The translations under genes and the position numbers were made by a program. Shown piece by piece: positions 25,368-35,888 of a DNA stretch of 64,000 nucleotides. Source of the DNA: a virus. The stretch covers positions 61,264 to 125,263 of the IMG/VR virus record IMGVR_UViG_3300037264_003921; one strand, 5' to 3'. The stretch's first letter is position 1. Each line of letters begins with the position of its first letter. The notes beneath the pieces are model-generated. The model made no database searches. It saw only the letters and a list, made by a program, of their open reading frames with translations, and was not told the origin of the DNA.

Positions 25368-25884
25368 CCTTACTACGTTCATAATATCCACCAGAGATAC
25401 TAGGCCCAATTCTTCCACTACGTGGAGAAATTGGCATGGACACCTGTGACGTTGGTTGGATTACACCGCTCTTATTTGCAGCCATCACTTTCGTAACAAA
25501 TTCTATGATCTCTGATGGCGATTTTTGCATTGTTGCAACACTAGACGGTGTTGGACCATATATAGATCTTTGGAATTCAGACATATTATTATGCGACGAA
25601 TCACCAAGTGACATTCTGTGTGTTCCAAGAACGAACATATTCCATCCAACAACAACCTGACCAGTAGCAGGATTTAAATCCTTAACATATGGCACAATTT
25701 CAACTTTACTAACTAATTCTGGGACACGAACAGCAACATCCTGCAACATTGGTGCATATATTGGCCGATTAAAATTGTCAAATCCTTTATCTTCAACAAA
25801 ATACCTAGTTAAAGACCTCTTTATTAGTTCTGTATTTAATGCACGCCTAATATTTTCTACAAGATCTCTATCATTTGACAGCAT
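25357..25884 (-). CDS. Hypothetical protein downstream of SbcC
   Basis: A 175-residue protein starting MLSNDRDLVENIRRALNTEL, with a beta-rich middle (VAVRVPELVSKVEIVPYV; VVVGWNMFVLGTHRM) and a Ser/Pro/Gly-rich C-terminal 50 residues. It is AT-rich, like the phage core, and is last in the run of the gp47- and gp46-like genes with a 13-base gap. The pattern looks more virion-like than enzymatic. No family recognised. Confidence 0.6.
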   Translation of the reverse strand: MLSNDRDLVENIRRALNTELIKRSLTRYFVEDKGFDNFNRPIYAPMLQDVAVRVPELVSKVEIVPYVKDLNPATGQVVVGWNMFVLGTHRMSLGDSSHNNMSEFQRSIYGPTPSSVATMQKSPSEIIEFVTKVMAANKSGVIQPTSQVSMPISPRSGRIGPSISGGYYERSKVNY

Positions 25885-25897
25885 ATAATATATTTTA

Positions 25898-28039
25898 TTA
25901 ACTTACTATTCGTGAAAAGCCATCGATATCTTGCAATACTGTTATCTGATTTGAGAATTGATCCGCCATTTCAGCTTTATGACTTATAACCAATATAGTA
26001 TCGGGCTTATCAGGACGATCACCAGAGAAATCATTATGAATGACATCAACAAATGCCCTAACTCCATGCTGATCAAGACTACCATCTATTTCATCTAAAA
26101 CCATCACATTACACTGCTGGCCATACATCGAGATATATAAATCATATATTGCAAACATTATGGCAAGATCTATCCGTTTTTGCTGCCCACCGGAATGAAA
26201 GTCATAATCCCATTTTGATGTCTCTATAGATAATGTTGATGTAAATCTCAACTGTAAGTCGCATTCAAAAGCATTAAGATAATATTCTATTCGCTGATTG
26301 AGATATCCGACTAATTCCGATATTACAAACATTTTAATTTTATTTCTATCATGATAACTACGTCTAATATATTCATATTGTTTTATTAAATTGTCGAATT
26401 TTGTAATATTTAATAATGTATCACTTAATTTATTTTGTGAATCATTCAAATCACATAGAAATGTTGACTTAATGTCTAAATATGGATTCTGCCTACTACT
26501 TTCTTCGGCAATACGCTCATCTAGGTCTGTAATTGATTTGTGAATTTCAGAATATCGTAAGTGCACCCGCTCGGCATTCATTAATCCAATTTCAACATCA
26601 TCTAGTTTTATCTCTTCACTTAGCTCATGTACTAAATCTAAAATCCGTGAATTAACATCAATAAGTTTAGTCTTATAATCTAATTTTTGTGATATTTTAT
26701 CATCTATGTCGGCAATTTCTAATTTAATGCTATTCTTATCATTAAGTGTTCTAATCGCTTCATCGACAGTCATTGATGGCCTATTAATGATTATATCCTT
26801 TATCATAGCCATAATAGATGCAATTGCTTTGTTGATTTTTTCCAACTTAGAACACAATTCTGGCAGTTTGTCAACATATGGTTTACATAAGTCAGTTGTG
26901 TGTTCATTTGTAATAAGCTGTTGGCACGATGGGCATTTTGTCCCATTCTTGTTATTCCATTCAAATATCGTTTCATTTGTTGATGTAATGTCTTGTTTGA
27001 TCTTACGTTGTTCTAACACAAAAATAGACAATTTGCTGTTCAGGTCATTGTAGAGATTAACTAATCTGTCAGCATTTTTATGTGATTCAACTAATTCATT
27101 AACGTCTACAACTTTGATTGTATCGAATTTAGTCTTATAATTTACTAAAGATCTCTTTAGTCTTTCTATATCTATATTAAGTTGTGTTAATGCGGTGTCA
27201 GCCTTTAATAACTTGATCTTATTGTCTGATAATTTTGTTATTTTTTGTTTATATATTAAATAGTTAGATTTTATCAGTTCTAAATCTGGCAACACAATCG
27301 TCAATGCTTCATCATTGAGCTTCTTTATCTGTGCTTTAAAATGTATGGTCTTATTAGATCTTTCTTGTTCAAATCCTTCAATCTTTTGCTCAGCATGTGA
27401 TGCTTGATCTGTGAGTCTTTTAATGTCATTTTTAAATATATCAGCAACAGCACACAATTTCTGCTGCTCTATTTCTATAGCTGTCCGTTTTTCTTTAGCT
27501 ATATCACCCCACACGTTAAGTCTATTAAGACCAAGCATCCTTTCAAGGGCTGATTTTCTTTTGACATCGCTCATATCTAAAAACGATTGTGTACGTTGCC
27601 CAAAGAACATACTTGATGTAAATATTTCGTAATCAAGATTGAATAATTTATTCAATAATTGTTGTGCATTTTTATTCGTCGATAATGTTATATCCTTACC
27701 ATCTTTATTAATTAATAGATCATCATGTCCGTTTAGATTCCTGGTGCGGGTTATTGTCCATCCATCAGTTGTTGTTATTCGAACATAACATTCTTTTTTA
27801 GTCGTAAAATTTATTACTTTATCGCCTGGTGATGATTTTCTCGGCGTTCTTCCAAAGAGACACCATATTATAGCAATGGTTATCCCTGATTTACCTGTAC
27901 CATTAGACTCATCAGGCCGACCATCTTTACTTCCAATAATCAATACAGGCCCTAAAGATAATAAATCTAATGATGACTCATAGTCGCCATAACTTAAAAA
28001 GTTAGACCATTCTAGTTTATTTATGCGTAATATGGCCAT
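25898..28039 (-). CDS. SbcC/Rad50-like ATPase (gp46-like)
   Basis: The 713-residue protein has the SMC/Rad50 layout: Walker A (ESNGTGKSGI, near residues 42-51), long coiled coils on each side of a zinc-hook CPSCQ near residue 367, then the ABC signature (HSGGQQKRIDLA, near 615) and Walker B (NVMVLDEIDG, near 646). With the adjacent SbcD-like nuclease it should form the DNA-end resection complex used in T4-like recombination-dependent replication and in host DNA breakdown. The gp47-like gene is 12 bases upstream, so they form an operon. Confidence 0.93.
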   Translation of the reverse strand: MAILRINKLEWSNFLSYGDYESSLDLLSLGPVLIIGSKDGRPDESNGTGKSGITIAIIWCLFGRTPRKSSPGDKVINFTTKKECYVRITTTDGWTITRTRNLNGHDDLLINKDGKDITLSTNKNAQQLLNKLFNLDYEIFTSSMFFGQRTQSFLDMSDVKRKSALERMLGLNRLNVWGDIAKEKRTAIEIEQQKLCAVADIFKNDIKRLTDQASHAEQKIEGFEQERSNKTIHFKAQIKKLNDEALTIVLPDLELIKSNYLIYKQKITKLSDNKIKLLKADTALTQLNIDIERLKRSLVNYKTKFDTIKVVDVNELVESHKNADRLVNLYNDLNSKLSIFVLEQRKIKQDITSTNETIFEWNNKNGTKCPSCQQLITNEHTTDLCKPYVDKLPELCSKLEKINKAIASIMAMIKDIIINRPSMTVDEAIRTLNDKNSIKLEIADIDDKISQKLDYKTKLIDVNSRILDLVHELSEEIKLDDVEIGLMNAERVHLRYSEIHKSITDLDERIAEESSRQNPYLDIKSTFLCDLNDSQNKLSDTLLNITKFDNLIKQYEYIRRSYHDRNKIKMFVISELVGYLNQRIEYYLNAFECDLQLRFTSTLSIETSKWDYDFHSGGQQKRIDLAIMFAIYDLYISMYGQQCNVMVLDEIDGSLDQHGVRAFVDVIHNDFSGDRPDKPDTILVISHKAEMADQFSNQITVLQDIDGFSRIVS

Positions 28040-28051
28040 ATTTTAATGCTA

Positions 28052-29146
28052 CTACGACATCTCACCGTCTTGCTCTTCAGTAGATGCTATACGTTCAATA
28101 CCGTCTTCTACTATTTGTTTATTCAGATTTAATACTTCATTCGTATCAATATTTTCTGGCATATCATGTTTTATCCATTGTTCAAATAACACAGATCCAT
28201 CCCCAAGATTTGATTTTGTCACATTTGATATGCTAGTATCTTCTTCTTGTTTGGTCTTCATCCATTTTACTACTTTGGCACCATTCGACAATATTTTATT
28301 GCGTAATTCAGTCAATTCATTACTAGTATAATCTCTAGATAAACATACTCTAATATGATTATCGCGTACATTAATCTTCTCTACATCAGAGTCAACACAC
28401 GTAATATAATCAGGAGCATGCTCCTGATTAGGTAATAATAGTTTACCTACATCAAATGTTTTAATAAACTTGTGGTCCATTGTCTCAGTATCAAATTCAA
28501 TGAACCCATGGTCAACTAACCCTTCATCAAATCTGAATGGTATTGGACTTCCAGTGTACCATGTTTTATCACCAACTTTTTGATGGCAATGAAAATGCCC
28601 AGAATATATCCTATGAAATTTAGTCTGTGAAAAATCAACAACACTCCAATGTTTTAATAAAAAACATTCATTAAGCGATGCTCCAGCTACTCCAATATGC
28701 GTCAATAACACATCTTTATCAGTTGCCTTTGACTCTATCGCCTTCACAACTTCCATATATGCAGATTCATAATGAACAAATGGCAATATCCAAAATTTAA
28801 CACCACCATATTGAAGAGCTTTCACATCCTCTATTATTGTTACAACTCTACTAAGTGGTCTAACAGAATTAACTTCCCATGAGTTCTTAAGATACATATC
28901 ATGGTTGCCAGGAAAGACTGCCCATTCTTGATTATAATTTTTTTCAGTGTCATCAAAAAAGTCATATGCAGTTGTCAACACCTGAATATTCAGGCTAGTC
29001 CTATCATGAAACAAATCACCAAGGACTATGACAACACCAATATCATTTTTAGATGCATATTCTCTTATGACTTTAGATGCCCACAACGAATGTTCTAATT
29101 TATTCGGGACACCAAAATGAATATCAGATGTAAGAATTAAACGCAT
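28052..29146 (-). CDS. SbcD/Mre11-like nuclease (gp47-like)
   Basis: The 364-residue metallophosphoesterase has the expected motifs: SDIHFGVPN near the N-terminus, VLGDLFHDR, PGNHDMYL, THIGVAG and a GHFHCHQKV near residue 188. These bind two metal ions. It is the nuclease subunit of the complex with the SbcC/gp46-like protein encoded next. The C-terminal 60 residues are acidic and may bind the ATPase partner. Confidence 0.92.
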   Translation of the reverse strand: MRLILTSDIHFGVPNKLEHSLWASKVIREYASKNDIGVVIVLGDLFHDRTSLNIQVLTTAYDFFDDTEKNYNQEWAVFPGNHDMYLKNSWEVNSVRPLSRVVTIIEDVKALQYGGVKFWILPFVHYESAYMEVVKAIESKATDKDVLLTHIGVAGASLNECFLLKHWSVVDFSQTKFHRIYSGHFHCHQKVGDKTWYTGSPIPFRFDEGLVDHGFIEFDTETMDHKFIKTFDVGKLLLPNQEHAPDYITCVDSDVEKINVRDNHIRVCLSRDYTSNELTELRNKILSNGAKVVKWMKTKQEEDTSISNVTKSNLGDGSVLFEQWIKHDMPENIDTNEVLNLNKQIVEDGIERIASTEEQDGEMS

Positions 29147-29171
29147 TTATTAATGAAATACTGCAACAACA

Positions 29172-29765
29172 TTATTTATACTTGCCTTCTCTAAACCATT
29201 TTGTTGCAGCCCACTTTTCGCCGCTTTTAACTGGTAGCGATGCGTGCATCATATTTCTATCTATAATCCCATTAATCGAATTTCTGAATAGTATTGCTAG
29301 TCCAGTTTGTGGTGAAATTTTTATGCCAAGTTTTGAAAACAATAATTCGCCACCATCGTCAACATTATTCAGATACATACTTACAGTAAATGTACGCTGA
29401 CCTCCCCTGCTTAATGATTTTAAAGAACTTTTAAACATAGGATCAAACCAATCATAATGTTGTTTATATTCCTCACCAGATCCATATTTTAATATTTGGA
29501 TGCCCTCACTATTATCGATTGGCATTTTGATCATAGATGATATCCTATCCTCTATTGACGATATAATATCATCAAATCCATTATTAAAAAATGCAGCACT
29601 GCTACTTCTATAATCAGTTATTATACCATCCCCAGTTGCATAATCAACAACTGATGATTTTACCAATTTCGTGCGTGCTAGATTTATTAAATGGGTGCAT
29701 TCTTCATTGCTTAAGAATTTTTTTATAGTCCATATATTAGCATATTGTGTTACACGTTCTATCAT
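29172..29765 (-). CDS. 2OG-Fe(II) oxygenase, prolyl 4-hydroxylase type
   Basis: The 197-residue protein contains the iron-binding HYDWFDP (H-x-D), a TVSMYLNNVDDGGELLF segment, the second iron-binding histidine in MMHASLPV, and the 2-oxoglutarate-binding basic residue in KWAATKWFREG. This is the pattern of the small prolyl 4-hydroxylase group. Its start overlaps the end of the large fibre-like gene by 4 bases, and a collagen-like, proline-rich protein lies in the same operon, so it may hydroxylate proline in a virion protein; that target is inferred. Confidence 0.85.
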   Translation of the reverse strand: MIERVTQYANIWTIKKFLSNEECTHLINLARTKLVKSSVVDYATGDGIITDYRSSSAAFFNNGFDDIISSIEDRISSMIKMPIDNSEGIQILKYGSGEEYKQHYDWFDPMFKSSLKSLSRGGQRTFTVSMYLNNVDDGGELLFSKLGIKISPQTGLAILFRNSINGIIDRNMMHASLPVKSGEKWAATKWFREGKYK

Positions 29766-32497
29766 GCTTCAGCACACTGATCTATACTCTTATCTATTGC
29801 AAAATGAACAAATAATATATTCCTAATCCCACAATCATTATCTTCACATGGATTAAAACCAGTAACAATCTGATCAGCTGCCGAGATCATAAACGTATCG
29901 AAATTAAGCTCTGTATTAAATGGTAACACAATATCATAATCACCAGGCGTACCATCATCTGTTACAGACCCAATAACTGGGATCCCAGTCTCATCATCTT
30001 CTGGTATGACAAAACTCCCATTACCCTGTTTTAATGCTACAGTGTACAATGCTACATTTGATAGGCTTCCACTTATTGATGCAAGTGAAAACACTCCATT
30101 CCTATCACCACTCGGTTTTCCTAATGGCAAATTTCTTGGAATAACTCCTGATATTATTGGCCCATTTGAAAACATCTTCTGTTGATTATCAAACACCATT
30201 AAACAACCAACATCACCGCTAGAGCTACCAATAATTCCAAAATTCATCCACATGAATCTATCATTAGACACAGTCGGTTTAAATAAGTTGATGGCATCTA
30301 CAGTCCCAGATGATATAGCAGAACTTAGATCAGCTGCATATGTATTAACATCAAATCCCGTCGACACTTCAACTTTAATTGTTTCACCTGACATAAACCA
30401 TGATACAATCTCATCATCGTTAATCATAATGCTTTGAGCAGAAAAATCAGATGCCGTTACAGCGCCACCAACATTTGAAAATATGATCGTATCATCAATT
30501 GGGTCAAATATTATTCTTAATGTCTGTGACGTAGATGATTTTACACCAGTCAATATTATTACAGGCAGCCCATCCCATACGCCAGATGCTAATGTAACAA
30601 AGCTATCAGTTATATTAACATCATCAAACGTTGTTGAAAATGATGACATTGACAATGATGGCCAATTCACTGTTAATTTAGCAAGCTTCAATTCACCAGA
30701 ATCAGAAAAGGCATAATAAATAGAATTTCCATCAGATAATGGTTTTGTTTCAAGCAATTCACCATTTGCAAATGGGTTAGTTAGTTCTAATTCATTATAT
30801 CCAGAAACCGTATCATTTAATTTCTGTAATTTGACATGCAGATCCACGCCAGACCCAGACCCTGCGATTCCTATTATTAGTCCACTTTCATGATATACTG
30901 CATTCTCAATAAACTCAGATTCATTTGATGATGTATAATTACATGAATAAATAGCATCCCTACCATCAATAGATGTGTCTGTTGCTGGTGGTGCAACCTG
31001 TGCAATATTTAAACATTTACCAAAAACATACGGAAAATCAACACCAGCGTGTCTATTGATAGTTTTCATCATTACATTAAGAACACCAATTTTATTCTCT
31101 GATTGTTTTATCTGACAGTTAATTGGTGGGAAACAATCACCAAATATATCAATATTATCGACGCTCGCGTCCTCTAATCTAACTAATAATTCTGGCATTG
31201 TTATTGTCAGTTTATCAGATGAACTCAGTGTTGCACCATGCGATGTTGGTATGAATAGCCTAATAAAATTAGTGCCTTGTAATGCAACCAAAAACACAGA
31301 GCCATCCCAATCATTTAAAACTGTAGATTCTACATCAGCGATTATACCTTTAGTAATGTCAAATAATATTGATCTCTGACTATCAAACGGATTTGATGAA
31401 TCTGCAATAAAATCACCGTCACCAACTATATCCGTCATTAATAAATCAAACATTGTTCCATTTGAATCACTACTAGGAAATTCCCCACTACCATGGAATT
31501 CTATCTTAAATTCTGGTATTACATTACATTGTCCATCTTGAGTCAATAATTTTTTATCAGATGAGTATACTCTTATATGTCTAATTGTCGGCAATGTAGG
31601 TGTTCCATAATCATCAATTATAGCGGTGCCAATTGTTATATCATTTCTCTGTAGCTCTACAATTCCACCATTAACCATTTCAGATGAATTATCATTATCA
31701 TAAAATATCTGTTGCCTGTTTTTCACAAAAAACAATTCATTGCTGCTTATAATCCGCGATCCAATAATGATTTTATATTCAGTATTATTACCTAAGAATA
31801 AATTTTCATCATTAAAATAGACACTAACATGCGATACGGATGAATCATCATAATTTTTTGTAATTATAGCTTTATTGCCTATATTCCATACATCGACTGA
31901 TTCAGATAATTCACTAACACTTGCAATTGACACACCATTTCTATCATATGCAATTGTAATATTACCATATAAGTTTGTTGTATTATAGTTATCCGATACA
32001 AGAGATTTTGGATTTAAATCACTAAATAGGTCTATTTCAATCGCACCATCGCCTTGTGATGGACCCATATTATTAATGCCAATAGCCCATAAACTTATAG
32101 TATTATAAGAAGAATCATCGGAAGATTTCAATGACCCTTGATATAATACGCGATATCTATCATTATTATCTTTCGTACCGATAAACAGCAACCCATTATT
32201 AAATCTATCGCTGCGAACTAACTTACCGCTATCAGCAATTGATTGTGTCACGGTACATGATCCAGATTGTGCAAAATATGTCCCATTACCAAATGGTCCA
32301 TCTATTGTAACATTCTGCGTCTGAAATTCTAAATCTTTTATTGTTATTAAGATATTACCATCTAATTGATCAATCGCCGATGGCAACACAGACCCAACTC
32401 TATTATCATGAACATCAATCCGTATACGATTAGTACGATGTGCAAGAATGTCAGCTTCTTTCACTAAAAATCTAGACATAAATTCACCATTTATCAT
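29762..32497 (-). CDS. Large fibre-like hypothetical protein
   Basis: A 911-residue protein of low complexity in Ser, Asp, Asn, Gly and Thr, with many short beta strands and no transmembrane segment or enzyme motif that I can place. It begins MINGEFMSRFLVKEAD. Its start overlaps the collagen-like gene's stop by four bases (ATGA), and its end overlaps the oxygenase gene, so three products are made together. A receptor-binding or decorative fibre protein is the best guess from composition and neighbours. Confidence 0.6.
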   Translation of the reverse strand: MINGEFMSRFLVKEADILAHRTNRIRIDVHDNRVGSVLPSAIDQLDGNILITIKDLEFQTQNVTIDGPFGNGTYFAQSGSCTVTQSIADSGKLVRSDRFNNGLLFIGTKDNNDRYRVLYQGSLKSSDDSSYNTISLWAIGINNMGPSQGDGAIEIDLFSDLNPKSLVSDNYNTTNLYGNITIAYDRNGVSIASVSELSESVDVWNIGNKAIITKNYDDSSVSHVSVYFNDENLFLGNNTEYKIIIGSRIISSNELFFVKNRQQIFYDNDNSSEMVNGGIVELQRNDITIGTAIIDDYGTPTLPTIRHIRVYSSDKKLLTQDGQCNVIPEFKIEFHGSGEFPSSDSNGTMFDLLMTDIVGDGDFIADSSNPFDSQRSILFDITKGIIADVESTVLNDWDGSVFLVALQGTNFIRLFIPTSHGATLSSSDKLTITMPELLVRLEDASVDNIDIFGDCFPPINCQIKQSENKIGVLNVMMKTINRHAGVDFPYVFGKCLNIAQVAPPATDTSIDGRDAIYSCNYTSSNESEFIENAVYHESGLIIGIAGSGSGVDLHVKLQKLNDTVSGYNELELTNPFANGELLETKPLSDGNSIYYAFSDSGELKLAKLTVNWPSLSMSSFSTTFDDVNITDSFVTLASGVWDGLPVIILTGVKSSTSQTLRIIFDPIDDTIIFSNVGGAVTASDFSAQSIMINDDEIVSWFMSGETIKVEVSTGFDVNTYAADLSSAISSGTVDAINLFKPTVSNDRFMWMNFGIIGSSSGDVGCLMVFDNQQKMFSNGPIISGVIPRNLPLGKPSGDRNGVFSLASISGSLSNVALYTVALKQGNGSFVIPEDDETGIPVIGSVTDDGTPGDYDIVLPFNTELNFDTFMISAADQIVTGFNPCEDNDCGIRNILFVHFAIDKSIDQCAEA

Positions 32498-34833
32498 GCG
32501 AATACAACCTTAGTAAATGGTGGTGAAGGACATGCCCCTGGATCAAATGAGCCTGTAACGCTAACTGTCATAGTGTCTGTATTTAGTACTGCATCAGTTA
32601 CAGTTATATCAACAGATGATGACAATACAGTAACTAACGCTCCATTCAAATTGCCAGTTAAGAGTCCTAGAGATACCGTTAATGGTAATGTACCAACTGT
32701 CACAGTAAACGAGTATGGTGGAACGCCACCAGTTGCACTAGCCCATGCCGGTACTGAGATAGAACCGCCAATACAACCCTGTACTGGCAATGTCAGTGAT
32801 AATTGTAGCGCCGCTGGTGGAGGCGGTGGAGGCGGTGGAAGTGATGGTGGCGGCGATGATAGAGTAGTGGTAGGCGACTGTGGAGTCTCTACATTTTCGA
32901 ATCCTACGAAAGAAAATCCAGATGGTACTGTAGGTTGTGTCGGCTCTGGTGGTCCAACAGAACCTGGTGTCGGCTCTGGCGGTGGTTCAACAGTACCTGG
33001 TGGTGGTAGTTGTGAAACTGGCGGGTCAGGTATACCAGGACCGCCACCAGTTGGACACACACACTGCACTGATGTCTCAACCTTATATCCTCTACAACAA
33101 TTTATTTGATCCTCATTAACGATTAATTTTAACGCAAATGTCTTCTTTGGACAGAATGACTCTTCGTTGCCATTGACAAACCCAGTATCTCCCGAAAATT
33201 CATATGTGATTGGCATATTACCAGACTTCACATCATCATTTATAGATGCTTTTGTCTTAACCTGACAATTATCAACATATCCTGGTTTATTACGCTGTTC
33301 TTTACATAGTTCATCATCAAATGAAACTTTTACTGTAACCTTCCAGCCACCAGCTACGCTTATTTGTTCATTAAATTGATCAACACTACCACCTATCACA
33401 CTAGAAACAGATCCTGAAGACAATGGGCCGTTCGGGCAATTAATTGGAGGTAATGTAAAACCACCATTCTGTAACTCAAATGCAATTGGAGAATCACATT
33501 CGCAAAAGTCCAATCCAGGAGATCCAGTTAAATGAGGTTCAAACGTTACAGGTGGGTCAATCTTACCACTAATACCACATGTATTGTCACCAATATTAGG
33601 ACACCAGAAAAAGTCTTCTTCACAACATTGTTCTGGCGGTCTTGGATCTGTTGCAATCTTAAACATATATCTTGGATTTACTCTTTCGAACCAATTAAAT
33701 CTACGCACATTATAATGTCCAGCGTCACAACAGTCAGGTGTTGGAGTCCATGCAGGTAAGTCAAGCTTCGGCTGAATAAATTCATCGGGAATAAATTTAA
33801 ATTTTCCAATGTCCTTACATTGCTTAGATGTCACGCTAACAGCAACAAGTGATGCTTTGTCTATTTTGCCCATAGGCATCACACCACTATGTAACAAATT
33901 AAATGAGCATACGTCTTCGAACATCGGCTTTTTAACAAACAAAACGTTGTCAGTCGTAAATGGTTTTCTTAATGACACCATAGCATCAGTAGACCGCAAC
34001 AACGGATCATCAAAAAATTGTTCAATTATTTGAAAAAAACTACTGCCATTATCGCCTTTCTCGCCTTTTAGACCAATCTGCCTAGCTTTATACTTCCATG
34101 TTCCTATATCATCAGCACCAGATGTAAATCTTATTGTTCCAGATAAATGTTGAGTAACCACATCATATGTCATGATTAATGATGACATCTCTACTTCAGG
34201 ACTATCTTCAAACTGGATTACTGTAACCTCATCAGTATCACCAATTGGGATTAACAGTTCAAGTATTGTTATATCACTTCTAAAAATCCTCAATGATATG
34301 CGTGTGTCTAATGGCGTTGAAACTGTAGTTTCAAACCTTAATTCATTGTCCTCAGCAAATATTGGATCTAAAAATTTTTCATTGCCAGCTTTAATTCCAT
34401 CACGTCCTTGTTTCCCTTGAAGGCCTATTTTCCCTTTAGGACCCCTACAACATGTTTTCGTAATTTTAGACAACATCCTTGCCCTATCAATTTCTACCCT
34501 TAACTTATTTTGTGATTCAGGATAGAACCGTACTAAATCATCTGACGAATAAAAGAAATAAAAATATGGTGACAACCCATCAACATCTATTTTAAATTGG
34601 TCGAATTTAACACCATTTTTTATCAGCTTGTTGATTAAATTTAGTTTCTCAAATATTTTAGGTGTGATGATACCTGGATTTTCTTGTGAAACTATTGGAG
34701 GAGTTTGTATTATGCCATGATATATCCAAGTACGCTCTTCGGCATCAAATTCATATCGATTACCTGAATCGTCTATAACCTGATCACCATCTAGAGCACC
34801 AACTAATGGCAATTTTATTACTTGTTTAGGCAT
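32494..34833 (-). CDS. Collagen-like and proline-rich virion/fibre protein
   Basis: The 779-residue protein has an N-terminal domain that starts with a GDQVIDDSGNRYEFD tail-fibre-like stretch. Short collagen-like Gly-X-Y runs occur near residue 134 (GPKGKIGLQGKQGRDG) and 250 (GLKGEKGDNG). A cysteine-rich middle follows (CCDAGHY, CCEEDFFWCP, CPKK, CCRGYK, CVCPTGG). Then comes a proline-rich linker of about 100 residues, including a run of eight prolines, and a C-terminal Ig-like domain. It is probably an extended fibre or appendage. A prolyl-hydroxylase-type gene is two genes downstream. Its start overlaps the end of the actin-like gene. Confidence 0.7.
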   Translation of the reverse strand: MPKQVIKLPLVGALDGDQVIDDSGNRYEFDAEERTWIYHGIIQTPPIVSQENPGIITPKIFEKLNLINKLIKNGVKFDQFKIDVDGLSPYFYFFYSSDDLVRFYPESQNKLRVEIDRARMLSKITKTCCRGPKGKIGLQGKQGRDGIKAGNEKFLDPIFAEDNELRFETTVSTPLDTRISLRIFRSDITILELLIPIGDTDEVTVIQFEDSPEVEMSSLIMTYDVVTQHLSGTIRFTSGADDIGTWKYKARQIGLKGEKGDNGSSFFQIIEQFFDDPLLRSTDAMVSLRKPFTTDNVLFVKKPMFEDVCSFNLLHSGVMPMGKIDKASLVAVSVTSKQCKDIGKFKFIPDEFIQPKLDLPAWTPTPDCCDAGHYNVRRFNWFERVNPRYMFKIATDPRPPEQCCEEDFFWCPNIGDNTCGISGKIDPPVTFEPHLTGSPGLDFCECDSPIAFELQNGGFTLPPINCPNGPLSSGSVSSVIGGSVDQFNEQISVAGGWKVTVKVSFDDELCKEQRNKPGYVDNCQVKTKASINDDVKSGNMPITYEFSGDTGFVNGNEESFCPKKTFALKLIVNEDQINCCRGYKVETSVQCVCPTGGGPGIPDPPVSQLPPPGTVEPPPEPTPGSVGPPEPTQPTVPSGFSFVGFENVETPQSPTTTLSSPPPSLPPPPPPPPAALQLSLTLPVQGCIGGSISVPAWASATGGVPPYSFTVTVGTLPLTVSLGLLTGNLNGALVTVLSSSVDITVTDAVLNTDTMTVSVTGSFDPGACPSPPFTKVVFA

Positions 34834-35866
34834 TTATTGGTTCTTCGTGTAATTCAGAAGCGATTAAACATCCCTCAGCTATTGCATATAATGGTTCTTC
34901 TGATCTTATTATTGCACCTATTTCAAATGGCATTTTCTGAGTCGACAACACACTCTTAAATAAATCTAAGAATCCATTTGGCATTGAAGTCCCACCAGCA
35001 CAAACAATTGGCATTGGACGTTCAGCTCTTGCTTTTGATTCATTATGTCTGAATCCATCTGCAATTGCTTTTGCAACATTCTCTATCAATATTTGATAAT
35101 TGATAAATATTGCTTTTTCTAAATTAGTATCAGGCATGCCATTGCCTAAGTTGATCTTTTCCTTAGCTTTAGTCACAAGAACCTTTGGTTTTTCAGTTCC
35201 ACCTTCAACCTTTTCTAAGTTGCCTGTAACACGTGCGCTCTCGATATCAACCCAATCACCAGAGCCAACAATAGAAAACTCATAAATAGGCATTCCATAT
35301 AAACAATATGATATATTGACCATGCCAGCCCCAAATGAAATTCCTATCCCAGTCCTATCAGGAATCTGCGAAACAACTATTGCTCTTGCTTCATTAATTG
35401 GGAATGCTCTTACAGTTCTACCTTCTGTAGTTTTATATGAATCTAAGATTGCTTGTACGACTTTCTGATGATATCGTACATTGACATTAGCATTTATTGC
35501 CGATCCTGGAACACAATAATACATTATAGCGTCTTCATCTAATTTCCATATCAAACTCTTAATTATTACAGCCATTATTTTCATCGCTTCTTCTTCACCA
35601 ATAGCCAAAACACCGTTTTCCATTGGCCTGCGTAGGACCTTCCCAAAATGATATGCTATTTCCTCAGCTTTCATACCGAGAGCAGTGAACTTATCATCCC
35701 TTTCTATAAATGGAATGCCCTGTGATGTCAAAATCTGTTTTATGAATCCATCACCTTTGACTATATCGACAAACCCATTCACTTCTCTTTTAAACTTAAG
35801 CTTTCCTTGTCTTCTTTCAGCAAGAACTATATTCTTAGTTCCTATATCTAATCCTAATTTCTTCAT
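34826..35866 (-). CDS. Actin-like ATPase (ParM/MreB-type)
   Basis: About 346 residues. The N-terminus MKKLGLDIGTKNIVLAERR is the actin-family phosphate-1 loop; INEARAIVVSQ and GIGISFGAGMVNISYC supply the central loop and phosphate-2, and PIVCAGGTSMPNG supplies the adenosine loop near the C-terminus. The frame is open upstream for another 82 codons, but AGGAG before this ATG and a separate gene in another frame upstream favour this start. Actin-like filaments segregate plasmids and position phage DNA. It heads the operon encoding fibre-like proteins and the oxygenase, an odd company. Confidence 0.8.
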   Translation of the reverse strand: MKKLGLDIGTKNIVLAERRQGKLKFKREVNGFVDIVKGDGFIKQILTSQGIPFIERDDKFTALGMKAEEIAYHFGKVLRRPMENGVLAIGEEEAMKIMAVIIKSLIWKLDEDAIMYYCVPGSAINANVNVRYHQKVVQAILDSYKTTEGRTVRAFPINEARAIVVSQIPDRTGIGISFGAGMVNISYCLYGMPIYEFSIVGSGDWVDIESARVTGNLEKVEGGTEKPKVLVTKAKEKINLGNGMPDTNLEKAIFINYQILIENVAKAIADGFRHNESKARAERPMPIVCAGGTSMPNGFLDLFKSVLSTQKMPFEIGAIIRSEEPLYAIAEGCLIASELHEEPINA

Positions 35867-35888
35867 TACACCACTCCTATATGATTGC

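Noticed and set aside
29170-29180. T4 late-promoter-like TATAAATA on the minus strand upstream of the gp47-like gene
   Set aside because: The bases are the last codons and stop of the oxygenase gene (Lys-Tyr-Lys-stop), so the match may be a coincidence. One site is not evidence of a promoter class.
32573-33109. Glycine-rich plus-strand ORF
   Set aside because: It is the antisense of the proline-rich linker of the collagen-like protein; its Gly runs come from CCA/CCG proline codons on the other strand.
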